From Eubacterium sp. (GTDB lineage Bacteria > Bacillota > Clostridia > Lachnospirales > Lachnospiraceae), in the NCBI GenBank assembly GCA_017437905.1, contig JAFRWY010000078.1:1-64000 (forward strand): a stretch of DNA of 64,000 nucleotides, written 5' to 3'. The notes under the pieces are model-generated. The model did no database searches, was not told the origin of the DNA, and saw nothing but the letters and a program-made list of their open reading frames with translations. The translations under genes and the position numbers were made by a program. Positions 26,054 through 35,800 of this stretch are shown here, piece by piece; position 1 is the stretch's first letter; every line of letters begins with the position of its first letter.

Positions 26054-27585
26054 AACGGCCGGGACTGATGATCGCTGCACCCTGCAGCGGCAGCGGAAAA
26101 ACCACATTTACGACAGGACTCCTCGCGGCGCTTTCGGCCCGCGGGGAGACTGTTTATGCATACAAATGCGGTCCGGACTATATCGACCCCATGTATCATA
26201 CCGCAGCACTGGGTGTGCCCTCCAGGAATCTGGATACCTTCTTCACGGATGAGGAAATGACACGGCGGCTTTATCTGGAGGACCCGGATCCGGGCTGTCA
26301 TATCGTGGAGGGAGTCATGGGGCTTTATGACGGTGTGGCCGGAACGGAAGAAACCGGTTCTTCCTACGATCTGGCCCGGGTGCTGGGACTTCCGATACTG
26401 CTGGTGGTAAATGCCCGGGGACAGGGAAGATCGCTGATCGCCCTGCTGAAGGGATTTCAGGCGCTGGATCATGCGGATCTGATCCGTGGAGTGGTGTTGA
26501 ATCAGATCTCCGGGGAGTTGTATGCAAGGCTTGCTCCGCTGATCGAAGAAGGAACGGGACTTGCCTGTCTCGGGTACCTGCCGAAGGAGGAGGGACTCAC
26601 GGCACCGGGCAGACATCTGGGACTTCTTGCACCGGGTGAGCTTCCGGATGCGTACATCTGCAAGGTACGGGAGACAGTGGAGCGGCAGCTGGACTGGGAG
26701 CGGTTCTTCCGGATCCTGAACGCGGCGGAACGTCCGAAGACAGGTGCGGAGGCGGAAAATGTGAACCTAAGGGAGAACGTTGGAGCATCGGCTCCGGCTG
26801 CGGAGAGCGTGTCCGGGGGGACAGGCACCGGCGGGGAGAGCGGAAGGGAGGCCGTGTCGGAACATCTCCCGGAAACTATGGCGGAACACGGAACGGAAAC
26901 CGTGTCGGAAACCGCAACGGAACCCCTGCGGCTTGCGGTGGCGAGGGACGCAGCATTTTCCTTCTGTTACACGGATAATCTCCGGATGCTGGAACGGGCG
27001 GGAGCGGAACTTATATACTTCTCACCGCTTACGGATCCGCATCTTCCGGAGGACTGTGACGGTCTGCTTCTTTCCGGCGGATATCCGGAGCTTTCTGCAA
27101 AGCAGCTGTCGGAGAATCAGAATTTACTCAGGGAGATCCGTGCCGCTGTAACCGGTGGACTTCCCACGGTGGCGGAATGCGGCGGATTTCTTTACCTGCA
27201 GCAGACCCTGAAGGATCCGGAGGGACATCCGTATCAAATGGCCGGTGCGCTTCCCGGGATCGCTGAGGATAAGAAGCATCCGGTCCGGTTCGGATATGTG
27301 ACCCTGTGGGAGAAGGAACCCCTGTTCCTGCCGGAGGGAACCGTATGCAGGGGACATGAATTTCATTATTATGACAGCACGGAGAACGGAAGCTTCTGCC
27401 ATGTGGAGAAGCCGGTGACCGGTCGGAGCTGGGATGCGGTGGTAACTACGGAGACGCTTTGGGCAGGCTTTCCCCATGTTTACTATCCGGCGTGCCCGGC
27501 ATTTGTGACGGCCTTCGTATCGAAGATGAGGGCCTGCCGGGAGCGTAAACTAAAGCAGAAGGAACATGAAGCACCGAATGCCTGA
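26050..27585 (+). CDS. cbiA: Cobyrinate a,c-diamide synthase CbiA
   Basis: A 511-residue CbiA/CobB. The N-terminal ATP-dependent domain has APCSGSGKTTFTTGLLAAL and KCGPDYIDPMYHT. The C-terminal class I amidotransferase domain has LLLSGGYPELSA and the catalytic Cys in TVAECGGFLYLQ, with CRGHEFHYY near the end. It amidates the a and c side chains of cobyrinate. The protein is longer than the usual ~455 residues because of a Glu/Gly/Ser/Thr-rich insert between the domains (about residues 232-294). Confidence 0.95.
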   Translation: MKRPGLMIAAPCSGSGKTTFTTGLLAALSARGETVYAYKCGPDYIDPMYHTAALGVPSRNLDTFFTDEEMTRRLYLEDPDPGCHIVEGVMGLYDGVAGTEETGSSYDLARVLGLPILLVVNARGQGRSLIALLKGFQALDHADLIRGVVLNQISGELYARLAPLIEEGTGLACLGYLPKEEGLTAPGRHLGLLAPGELPDAYICKVRETVERQLDWERFFRILNAAERPKTGAEAENVNLRENVGASAPAAESVSGGTGTGGESGREAVSEHLPETMAEHGTETVSETATEPLRLAVARDAAFSFCYTDNLRMLERAGAELIYFSPLTDPHLPEDCDGLLLSGGYPELSAKQLSENQNLLREIRAAVTGGLPTVAECGGFLYLQQTLKDPEGHPYQMAGALPGIAEDKKHPVRFGYVTLWEKEPLFLPEGTVCRGHEFHYYDSTENGSFCHVEKPVTGRSWDAVVTTETLWAGFPHVYYPACPAFVTAFVSKMRACRERKLKQKEHEAPNA

Positions 27586-27601
27586 GGGGAAAGAGGAAGA
27601 G

Positions 27602-27865
27602 ATGGACGGAAAGAACACGAAGAGGCATACATTTTTCGAGCATAAGGAATGTGAATACTATCCCTGCCATTCGGGGATCCGGGAGCTGAACTGCCTGTTC
27701 TGCTACTGTCCCCTCTATCATCTGGAGGATTGTCCCGGATCACCGGAGTGGAAGGAAAAAGACGGGGTTCGGGTGAAGAGCTGCGTTCAGTGTACATTTC
27801 CGCACAGGAAAGAGAATTACGACAGGGTGATGCAGTACCTTAAGGCCGGAAAGGGTAAACCTTGA
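27602..27865 (+). CDS. Cysteine-rich small domain protein
   Basis: A short protein (87 residues from ATG 27602) with HKECEYYPCHSG, LNCLFCYCPLY, EDCPGS and KSCVQCTFPH. The spacing fits the cysteine-rich small domain family (PF04071 type), a probable metal-binding module often found beside cobalamin genes. A purine-rich GAGGAAGAG precedes ATG 27602. ATG 27566, also in frame, would overlap the end of cbiA. Its role in cobalamin synthesis is not established. Confidence 0.8.
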   Translation: MDGKNTKRHTFFEHKECEYYPCHSGIRELNCLFCYCPLYHLEDCPGSPEWKEKDGVRVKSCVQCTFPHRKENYDRVMQYLKAGKGKP

Positions 27866-27890
27866 GTTCTGCTTCGGATAGGCGTATAAT
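27862..27890 (+). promoter_or_regulatory. Sigma-A promoter for the wall-binding-type protein
   Basis: TTGAGT (27862-27867) overlaps the preceding stop codon; TATAAT (27885-27890) follows after 17 bases. Confidence 0.75.
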
Positions 27891-27934
27891 AGAACGAGTA
27901 TCTTTTTGGCAGTGAAGGAAAGGATCAGCAACAT

Positions 27935-28924
27935 ATGAAACGAAGAATCAGTATCTCTCTTTTGGCTGCGGCATTTCTGATCGCGGGATTTCTTTTTCTG
28001 ACGGGGGACCGGGCAGAAGCGGCGGAAGGAAAATGGAAGCATAACAAGACCGGCTGGTGGTATGAATATCCGGACGGAAGCTATGCGACCGGCTGGCTGA
28101 AATGGGAAGGGAAATGGTACTATTTCCTGAGCAGCGGATACATGGAGACCTCCGGTTACCGGCAGGGCTACTGGATCGGAAAGAACGGTGCCGTCAACAT
28201 GAAATATGCAGGCGGACGCTGGAGAAAGGATAAGAACGGCTGGTGGTTCCGTGATCAGACCGGCTGGTATCCGAGAAAGCAGTGGCTGAAGATCAACGGT
28301 ACGGAGTACTATTTTGATGTGGAGGGATATCTGGCCACGAACCAGTGGATCGGACAGTACTGTGTGAATGAAGAAGGTGTGTGGGATCCGGATGCTTCCA
28401 CGGACTGGGCACAGGAATATATGAACGATATCGAGGTCTTCCAGGCAGTCAGTCTGGAACTCTGGGGCGACAGCTATCAGCCGGAGTACAGTCTAATCTA
28501 TCTGGACGAGGATTCCACGCCGGAGCTGGTCCTTCATGTGGGGGATTATCAGACACAGACAGAGGTCCGCACCTTTGTCTCCGACCGGACACTGACCTGT
28601 GAATGCAACTCCGGTTCCATCGTATATGAGTCGAGAAAGGGTCTGTTCAAGGATGATACCATGATCGGGGACAAGCGGACGGTGGTGGTCTATCAACTGA
28701 AGGATAATGCATTTCTGACACTGGGAAGCGGAACCGAGGTGGTGCCGCGTCAGGAGGGCGAATATGCCATCTTCAGCTGGAACGGAGAGACGGTTTCCGA
28801 AGAGGAATTCCGGGATTCGATCCTTCAGGTATATCCGGAGGAATCGACGCATCTGATGATCACCTATGTTTCGTATGACAAGATCCGGGAGACTCTTTAT
28901 AAAATAACCAGAAAAAAAGGATGA
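27935..28924 (+). CDS. Secreted protein with cell-wall/choline-binding-like repeats
   Basis: A 329-residue protein with a signal peptide (residues 1-30, ending RAEAAEG). The next 125 residues are aromatic repeats of the cell-wall/choline-binding type: WKHNKTGWWYEYPDGSYATG, GWLKWEGKWYYFLSSGYM, GWWFRDQTGWYPRKQW. The C-terminal domain (about 155-329) contains YSLIYLDEDSTPELVLHVGDY. That acidic motif resembles YDLDHDDVPELIVSY in the secreted protein at 9449-10993, so the two may share a domain. It is expected to attach non-covalently to wall polymers. Function beyond that is unknown. Confidence 0.8.
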   Translation: MKRRISISLLAAAFLIAGFLFLTGDRAEAAEGKWKHNKTGWWYEYPDGSYATGWLKWEGKWYYFLSSGYMETSGYRQGYWIGKNGAVNMKYAGGRWRKDKNGWWFRDQTGWYPRKQWLKINGTEYYFDVEGYLATNQWIGQYCVNEEGVWDPDASTDWAQEYMNDIEVFQAVSLELWGDSYQPEYSLIYLDEDSTPELVLHVGDYQTQTEVRTFVSDRTLTCECNSGSIVYESRKGLFKDDTMIGDKRTVVVYQLKDNAFLTLGSGTEVVPRQEGEYAIFSWNGETVSEEEFRDSILQVYPEESTHLMITYVSYDKIRETLYKITRKKG

Positions 28925-28928
28925 ACGT

Positions 28929-30284
28929 ATGAATATTCTGATCGCAGGCTGCGGACAGGTGGGAAAATCCCTGGCGCAGCAGCTATATGAAGAAGGACAT
29001 GCGGTTACGGTGATGGACGTGAACTATCATGCGGTGGAATCGGCAACCGCAGCCAGTGACGTCATCGGCTTTCAGGGAGACTGTACCAGCCTCACGGCAC
29101 AGACCGATGCCGGGATCCGGGATATGGATCTGCTGATCGCGGCAACCAATCAGGATGAGAAAAATATGATGGCGTGTCTGATCGCAAGAAAGGCCGGACA
29201 CTGCCAGACCATAGCGCGGGTGCGTGACCCGCAGTATCTGGAAGAGATGTATTTCCTGAAGGAGGAACTGGGTCTTTCCATGTCCATCAATCCGGAGCAG
29301 GTGGCTGCCTCGGATCTGGTGCGGCTGATCCAGATCCCTTCCGCACTGGAGGTGGATACCTTTGCAAAGGGCAGGATCAGTCTGATCCGGCTCGTAATCC
29401 CCCAGGGGTCCGTACTGGACGGTCTGCAGTTGAAGGATTTCGGATCCAAGGTGGGAACCGCTGCCCTGATCTGCGTGGTGGAACGCGGAAATGAAGTGGT
29501 GATCCCGGGCGGTGATTTCCGGCTGGCAGCAGGAGATTCCATGTCGGTGACCCTGTCGCTGGAGGACCTGACGGGCTTCCTGACCAAGGTCGGGATCAAG
29601 GCAAAGAAGATCAAGAACGTGCTGATCGCCGGAGGGGGAACCATCGCCTATTATCTGGCAAAACGTCTGCTGGAGCTGAAGATATCCGTAAAGATCATCG
29701 AGAAGGATCCGAAGCGCTGCGACGAACTGGCAGAGGCACTGCCGAAGGCCATGGTGATCTACGGGGACGCCACGGACAAGACGCTCCTGATGGAAGAGTC
29801 CATCGATGATATGGATGCGGTCTGTGCCCTGATGGGGCAGGATGAGGCCAACATCCTTCTGTCCCTTTACGTGGATAAGATCAGTGATGCGAAACGGATG
29901 ATCAAGATCCACCGGAATTCCTATGAGGACATGGTGGCGGAGCTTCCCGTGGGGACCATCATTTCCACGAAGAAGATCACGGCGGAGTATATCACCCGCT
30001 TTGTACGTTCCATGCAGAACAGCTTCGGAAGTAATGTGGAGGCGCTGTACCGCCTGATGGACGGGCGTGTGGAGGCGCTGGAATTCAACGTGGGAGAGGA
30101 AGCGAAGGTAACCTGGGGGACGCTGAAGGATCTGAAGATCCGGAAGAATACGCTGATCTGCTGTATCAACCGGAAGGGCAGGATCATTCGCCCCGGCGGA
30201 AATGACAAGATCGAAGAAGGCGACAGCGTGGTGGTGGTTACCACGGAACGGGGCCTTAATTCGATTGATGACATCCTGGACTGA
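28929..30284 (+). CDS. trkA: Trk potassium uptake regulator TrkA
   Basis: A 451-residue cytoplasmic TrkA with two RCK halves. Each has a Rossmann NAD-binding start (MNILIAGCGQVGKSLAQQL and KNVLIAGGGTIAYYLAKRL) and a TrkA-C domain (LRLVIPQGSVLDGLQ-like region; RIIRPGGNDKIEEGDSVVV). TrkA gates the TrkH channel in response to nucleotides. It starts four bases after the preceding stop and is followed by trkH. Confidence 0.95.
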   Translation: MNILIAGCGQVGKSLAQQLYEEGHAVTVMDVNYHAVESATAASDVIGFQGDCTSLTAQTDAGIRDMDLLIAATNQDEKNMMACLIARKAGHCQTIARVRDPQYLEEMYFLKEELGLSMSINPEQVAASDLVRLIQIPSALEVDTFAKGRISLIRLVIPQGSVLDGLQLKDFGSKVGTAALICVVERGNEVVIPGGDFRLAAGDSMSVTLSLEDLTGFLTKVGIKAKKIKNVLIAGGGTIAYYLAKRLLELKISVKIIEKDPKRCDELAEALPKAMVIYGDATDKTLLMEESIDDMDAVCALMGQDEANILLSLYVDKISDAKRMIKIHRNSYEDMVAELPVGTIISTKKITAEYITRFVRSMQNSFGSNVEALYRLMDGRVEALEFNVGEEAKVTWGTLKDLKIRKNTLICCINRKGRIIRPGGNDKIEEGDSVVVVTTERGLNSIDDILD

Positions 30285-30409
30285 CCTATCGGGACGGGCG
30301 GACAATGCCCGGAGAAACGGATCGGAATGATGTCAGCGGAGGCCGGCCTGAATCTTGGCCGGATCCCATCGGCGGGAGTTAAATCTACGGAACAACTTGG
30401 AGACGGAAC

Positions 30410-31846
30410 ATGAATTACGGTAAGATCTTGCATATCCTCGGAAGTCTGCTGCAGGTGGAAGGGTTCCTTATAGCCCTTCCGGTGCTTGTTGCACTTCTTT
30501 ACGGTGAGAAATGCTGGTTTGATCTGGCCGTTGTCATGGCCGGTGCGATCCTTGTGGGCACGCTTCTTCGCCTGAGGAAGACGAAGAAGGAGCGGATCCA
30601 CGCGAAGGAAGGGTTCGTGATCACGGCGCTGGGATGGCTGCTTCTCAGCTTTGTGGGAGCACTTCCCTTCTGGATCAGCGGGGAGATCCCGAACCTTGTC
30701 AATGCGATCTTTGAATCCGCATCCGGATTCACCACCACGGGAGCAAGTATCCTGACGGATATCGAGGCCATGTCCCACGGACTTCTGTTCTGGCGGAGTC
30801 TGACCCACTGGATCGGCGGTATGGGTGTACTGGTATTTATCCTGGCGGTACTTCCTTCCAATGCGGACGATATGAATATCATGAAGGCGGAGAGCCCGGG
30901 CCCTTCGGTAGAGAAGATGCTTCCGAAGGTACGGCAGACGGCGATCGTGCTCTACGCGATCTATCTCGGCCTTACGGTTCTGAATATCCTGCTTCTGATG
31001 ATCTTCGGCATGCCGGTCTTTGATGCCTTCTGCATCTCCTTCGGTGATGCGGGTACCGGAGGCTTTGGAGTAAGAAATGACAGCATCGCAAGCTACTCCA
31101 CCCCCTGTCAGATCATCATTACGATATTCATGTTCCTGTTCGGGGTGAATTTCAAACTTTATTTCCTTATCATTTTCCGGAAGTTCAGGGACATCCTGAA
31201 ATGCGAGGAGGTTCTGATCTACACGATCATCTACGTGGCTGCGGTAGGCTTCGTGGTGTTCGGCATCCTCTCGGATGTGGGAAACTTCGGAACGGCCTTA
31301 AAGGACGGGGCATTCCAGGTGGCTTCCGTAATGACCACCACGGGTTATGCAACCACGGACTTCAACCTCTGGGGGACCATGCCGAAGTTCATCATGGTCT
31401 TCGTCATGTTCATCGGAGCCTGTGCCGGCAGTACCGGCGGCGGTATGAAGGTGTCGCGCTGGGTCCTCTGGTTTAAACAGGTGAAGAGTGAACTGTCCCA
31501 TTTCATCCATCCCCGGAGTGTGAAGAAGATCCGGCTGGAAGGAAGGGTTGTGGAGCAGGAGACGCTCCGCACCACAAATGTTTATATGATGGCCTATGTT
31601 CTTGTATTTGCCATTTCCTTCTTCCTGATCAGCTTTGACGGCTTTGATCTGGAGTCCACGTTTACGGCAGTGGCGGCCACACAGAACAACATCGGCCCGG
31701 GTCTCGGGGCGGTGGGTCCCACGGGAAATTATGCCGCGTTCAGCGTTTTGTCCAAGTTCGTCATGATCTTCGACATGATCGCGGGACGTCTGGAGCTCTT
31801 CCCGATGCTGATCCTGTTCGCACCCTCCACCTGGAGTAAAAAATAA
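30410..31846 (+). CDS. trkH: Trk/Ktr potassium channel subunit TrkH
   Basis: A 478-residue membrane protein of the TrkH/KtrB family, with about ten helices and four selectivity-filter-like repeats: SGFTTTGASIL, FGDAGTGGFGV, MTTTGYATTDF and TQNNIGPGLGAVGP. The third cytoplasmic segment has AGSTGGGMKVSR. It pairs with the upstream TrkA. The 125-base gap between them has a GC-rich hairpin (CCGGCC/GGCCGG) but no T-run, so co-transcription is likely. GGAGACGG precedes the ATG. Confidence 0.95.
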   Translation: MNYGKILHILGSLLQVEGFLIALPVLVALLYGEKCWFDLAVVMAGAILVGTLLRLRKTKKERIHAKEGFVITALGWLLLSFVGALPFWISGEIPNLVNAIFESASGFTTTGASILTDIEAMSHGLLFWRSLTHWIGGMGVLVFILAVLPSNADDMNIMKAESPGPSVEKMLPKVRQTAIVLYAIYLGLTVLNILLLMIFGMPVFDAFCISFGDAGTGGFGVRNDSIASYSTPCQIIITIFMFLFGVNFKLYFLIIFRKFRDILKCEEVLIYTIIYVAAVGFVVFGILSDVGNFGTALKDGAFQVASVMTTTGYATTDFNLWGTMPKFIMVFVMFIGACAGSTGGGMKVSRWVLWFKQVKSELSHFIHPRSVKKIRLEGRVVEQETLRTTNVYMMAYVLVFAISFFLISFDGFDLESTFTAVAATQNNIGPGLGAVGPTGNYAAFSVLSKFVMIFDMIAGRLELFPMLILFAPSTWSKK

Positions 31847-31903
31847 TATTACGATCTTTCATACGCGGATCCGGCGGGAGCATTTCCGTCCGGAGCATGG
31901 AAT

Positions 31904-31936
31904 AAGGGGACAGGCCTGACCTGTCCCCTTATTTAT
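31904..31936 (+). terminator. Terminator after trkH
   Basis: AAGGGGACAGG (31904-31914) pairs perfectly with 31920-31930 around a five-base loop, followed by ATTTAT. Confidence 0.85.
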
Positions 31937-31945
31937 CGTTCTCGG

Positions 31946-31994
31946 TTCATCTCAGTGGGAGAAGACCCCCGCCTCCAGGGGGGCGGGTAATGCC
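31946..31994 (+). repeat. Intergenic structured repeat, copy 1
   Basis: TTCATCTCAGTGGGAGAAGA then a C-rich/G-rich hairpin (CCCGCC with GGCGGG) and GTAATG. It shares its first 20 bases and layout with copies at 51123 and 57531. It lies directly after the trkH terminator and before the end of the convergent minus-strand gene. Confidence 0.65.
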
Positions 31995-32031
31995 GGGTTT
32001 CGCGAGCGGGCCCCGAACGTTCCCGGTAAAC

Positions 32032-32670
32032 TTACAGTTTCTTTAATCCGCTGGCGGATACGATGCCGTCCAGCTTCACGCCGCTCTGGCAGAAGGGACA
32101 TCCATCCGAAGGGAAGGAATCATAACCGTCAATGTCGTCCTTATGGAAGATCGAGTGGATCGTATGTCCCTGGATCTCATCCGTTGCGGTGAACATGGCG
32201 GAGATCCCGGCGATGGTGCCGCCGTAGTACTGGATGCACTCCATGGCCTTCTCAACCGTATGTCCGGTGGATGCGGTGGAGAGCAGCAGAAGCGCATGCT
32301 TTCCCTTGACCATCGGGATCACGTTGTCCGGGAAGGTCAGCTGCCCCATGGCATTCTGCTCCGGCGTGATAACATAGATGGAACCGTGTGCGTTCATGCA
32401 CATGATACCGGAATTCGTCAGCTCGTCTGCAAGGTATGCACCGATCACGTCCATACCGTCCATGCAGATGATAACGTCCACCACGGTGGTGGCCATGTAT
32501 TCCGAGCACATGGACTTTGCAACGGCACGGGCCTCACTGCTGCGGGCCTTCAGTGTCGTAAGGTCGATAAAGGCATTGATGTGGGACATGGGTGTTGCGA
32601 AATGTCCCGGCGTCACATTTAACTTGATCAGATTATTGTATGGTGAGTTGATCCTGTACGTATTTGGCAT
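32032..32670 (-). CDS. Orotate phosphoribosyltransferase-like protein
   Basis: A 212-residue protein with the type I phosphoribosyltransferase layout: VVDVIICMDGMDVIGAYLAD, then GKHALLLLSTASTGHTVEKA followed by CIQYYGGTIAGISAMF. In active enzymes the PRPP loop reads VxEDxxTTG or VDDVxxTG. Here the two acidic residues are Ser-Thr (LLLSTASTG), so PRPP catalysis is doubtful. A CPFC pair lies near the C-terminus. It is expressed alone from its own promoter with an ideal AAAGGAGG site. It may be a nucleotide-binding or regulatory relative rather than PyrE itself. Confidence 0.75.
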   Translation of the reverse strand: MPNTYRINSPYNNLIKLNVTPGHFATPMSHINAFIDLTTLKARSSEARAVAKSMCSEYMATTVVDVIICMDGMDVIGAYLADELTNSGIMCMNAHGSIYVITPEQNAMGQLTFPDNVIPMVKGKHALLLLSTASTGHTVEKAMECIQYYGGTIAGISAMFTATDEIQGHTIHSIFHKDDIDGYDSFPSDGCPFCQSGVKLDGIVSASGLKKL

Positions 32671-32723
32671 GATAACCTCCTTTATGCTGTCCCCTGTTCT
32701 GCATCTTGCAGATCACTGCATTG

Positions 32724-32752
32724 ATTATAGCATTTTCGGGGGAATCAATCAA
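32724..32752 (-). promoter_or_regulatory. Promoter of the phosphoribosyltransferase-like gene
   Basis: On the minus strand TTGATT (32752-32747) and TATAAT (32729-32724) are spaced by 17 bases. Confidence 0.8.
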
Positions 32753-32783
32753 GAATTTCGACTCCGGATGTTCGGAAAGTGGA

Positions 32784-32812
32784 TTGCGCTCGACGGGGAT
32801 TTAGGGTAGAAT
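32784..32812 (+). promoter_or_regulatory. Promoter of addBA
   Basis: TTGCGC (32784-32789) and TAGAAT (32807-32812) are spaced by 17 bases, 52 bases before the addB start codon. It is back-to-back with the minus-strand promoter. Confidence 0.6.
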
Positions 32813-32863
32813 GAAATAAGAGAATCGAACAGATGTTTTGCCCTGAAATGAAGGAGTGTTACT

Positions 32864-35800
32864 ATGGGTGCGGAAGTGAAGATACTGACCGGGCCGGCAG
32901 GGTCCGGGAAGTCCGGAAGGATCTATGAGGAGCTGGTGGATGCGGCATATCAGCATCCGGAGCAGAGGTTTTATCTGATCGTGCCGGAACAGGCGGGAAG
33001 CAGCATGGAGCAGCGGATCCTGTCGGTGAACCGGGAACGGACGGGCAGAGCCGGTTTCTTCAATATCGATATCATCGGGTTTACGCGTCTTGCGTACCGG
33101 ATCTTTGAGGAGCAGGGACGCTCCATGCGGACCGTGCTCGAGGATTACGGCAAGACGATCCTGCTTCGTTCCGTGGTGGGACGGGTGCGTGAGAAGCTGC
33201 AGCTGTACGGCGGAAGTGTGGACCGGCAGGGCTTTATCGAGGAACTGAAATCCCTTTTCTCGGAATTTCTTCTCTTTGATATCATGCCGGAGGACCTGGA
33301 GAAGGCGTTGTCGGAGCTTCCGGAGCAGGGAGAGCAGCTCCGGCGGAAGCTGTCGGATGTGCTGACGGTCTACCGGGAATTCCGGGAGGATTCCGCATTT
33401 CTGGAGCAGTATATGGTGGCGGAGGAACTTCCCGCGTATCTGGCACGGCTTCTGGCGGAGCCGGGAGAGATCCGGGCCGTGGACGGTGCAGTCTTTTATT
33501 TTGACGGCTTTACAGGCTATACGGTGGCCCAGAGAAAGGTGCTGGAGCGCCTGACGGCACGGGCTTCCCGCATGGTTTTTACGGTCACGCTGGATCCTTC
33601 GGATGCGGCGACCTCCATGTTCGGACAGAGCAGGGAAATGCTGCAGCAGCTGGAGCAGCTGGCTCCGGGGGCAGAGAAGGTGCTGCAGCCGGTACAGCCT
33701 ACGGATACGGCGCTGAAGATCCTTACGGAGCGGGTGTTCCGTTTTCCTGTCCGGGAATGCACGAAGGATCCTTCAGGGGAGATCTCCGTATGGCAGGCGG
33801 CCAATCCGCTGGAGGAGCTGAGGGTAGTGGCGGAGGATATCCGGGAGCGCGTACGGAAGGGACAGCTCCGTTACCGGGACGTGGCGATCCTGACCGCCGA
33901 TACGGAGGGGCTTGCCAGCTATGCGGATCTGGTGATGCGGGAATATGAGCTGCCCTTCTTCTCGGACCGTACCAGAACCTTTGTCAATAATCCCATCATC
34001 GATGCGCAGCTCTTTGCACTGGAGCTGCTGGACCGGGATTTCACCTATGAGAGTGTATTCTCTTTTCTGAAGACCGGAGTTCTGGATCAGGCGATCCGCG
34101 CGGAGAAGCTGGATCCGGGCTGCGTGGAGCTGCTGGAGAATCATGTGATCGCCCACGGGATCCGGGGGCGGAAGCTGTGGAAGCTGGAGGCGTCCCATTT
34201 TTCAGGAAAAGATCATCGGAGTGAAGAAGAGGAGCTTCAGTTGGAGGAGATCGATCAGCTGCGGGAACTCTTCCTTTCCGTGCTGGAACCGGTACTCCAC
34301 TTCGCAGGAGGGAAGAGTTATCCGGTCAGCCGTATGATCCGGGGACTCCGGATGCTGGCGGAGGATCCGCGGCTGGGTCTTGCGGAAAAGGGCGGACAGG
34401 TGAAGGAGGAACTGACGGACATGGGATACCCGGCGGAGGCACGGGCGTATCTGGGGATCTATGAGAAATACCTGTCCGTGCTGGAGAAGACCGAAGCCAT
34501 CCTGGGCAGTCAGACCATGACACTGCATGAACTAAGGGAGACGCTGCTGATCGGTGTCCGGGAGATCCGGATCGGCGTGATCCCTCCCACGCTGGACTCC
34601 GTACTGATCGGAGATCTGGAGCGTACCAGGATCCATGCGGTGCGGGCGTTATATGTGGTGGGATTCAACGAAGGGATCCTGCCGAAACAGGGCAGCCGGG
34701 GAAGCATTCTTTCGGAACGGGACCGTGAAATGCTGGGAACGGTGCTGGACGGAAAGGTACTGGCACCGGATGAGACCGAGCAGAGATTCCGTGAGCAGTT
34801 TTCTCTTTATCTTGCCCTCAGCAAGGCGTCGGAACATCTGACGCTGACCTATAGCCTGAAGAGCCGCCTGGGTCAGGAGATGGAGAAATCCTTCCTCCTG
34901 GGCCGGATCGAACGGATCTTCCCGAAACTGGTAGAGGAAAGGCGCATCCGGAGAAGGATCTCCGGAACCCGGCGGCCGGACCGGCTGGCGTATCTGGAAA
35001 TGCTCCGGAGTGAGAAGGGGAAGGATGAGGATGAGGAGGTGCTTCTTGCCGCGCTGGCAGAGGTCTTTCCGGAACTTTCCGAAGTGCATGCGGAACGGCC
35101 CCAGGGGAAGGAAGTTCTTCCCCTGGAACTGATGAAGGATCTGAAACTGCGTATTTCCATTTCGCAGATGGAACGATATTCCAGTTGTCCCTATGCGTAT
35201 TTCCTCCGGTATATCCTGCAGCTGCTTCCAAGAAGAACCCATGAACTGCAGGAACTGGACGTGGGACTGATTATGCATGATGCCCTTCGGAGCGTGTTCC
35301 GGAAGGTGAAGGTACAGCATGGAAATGACTGGCGGAACCTTGACACGGAGACACTGTCAGGACTTACCGGGGAAGCTGTCCGTGATGCGGTCCGGGAGAT
35401 GAAGCCGGTGCTTCTGGAGGAGGCGGAGGAAGGCGGAAAGGCAGCGCTCATCCTGGCGGAGCTGGATTCCCTGGCGGAGCTTACGGTGGAAATGCAGCAG
35501 CGCCAGCTGGCGGGGGGACAGCTGCTTCCGGATGTGCTGGAGGGCAGCTTCGAGGCCTTCTTTGATGCAGACCGGCCGGACGGAACGAAGGAGACGGTCC
35601 GGATCAAGGGAATCGTGGACCGGATGGATACCCTTCGCCCGGAGGAGGATACCGTATATCTCAGGGTTCTGGATTATAAAACCGGTGACAGGAAGATCGA
35701 TCTTCGGGATCTGAGGGACGGAAGGGATCTTCAGCTCCCGATCTATACAAAGATCCTGACGGAGATCCTGCGCAGCGGGACACCGGAGACAGTTCCCGTG

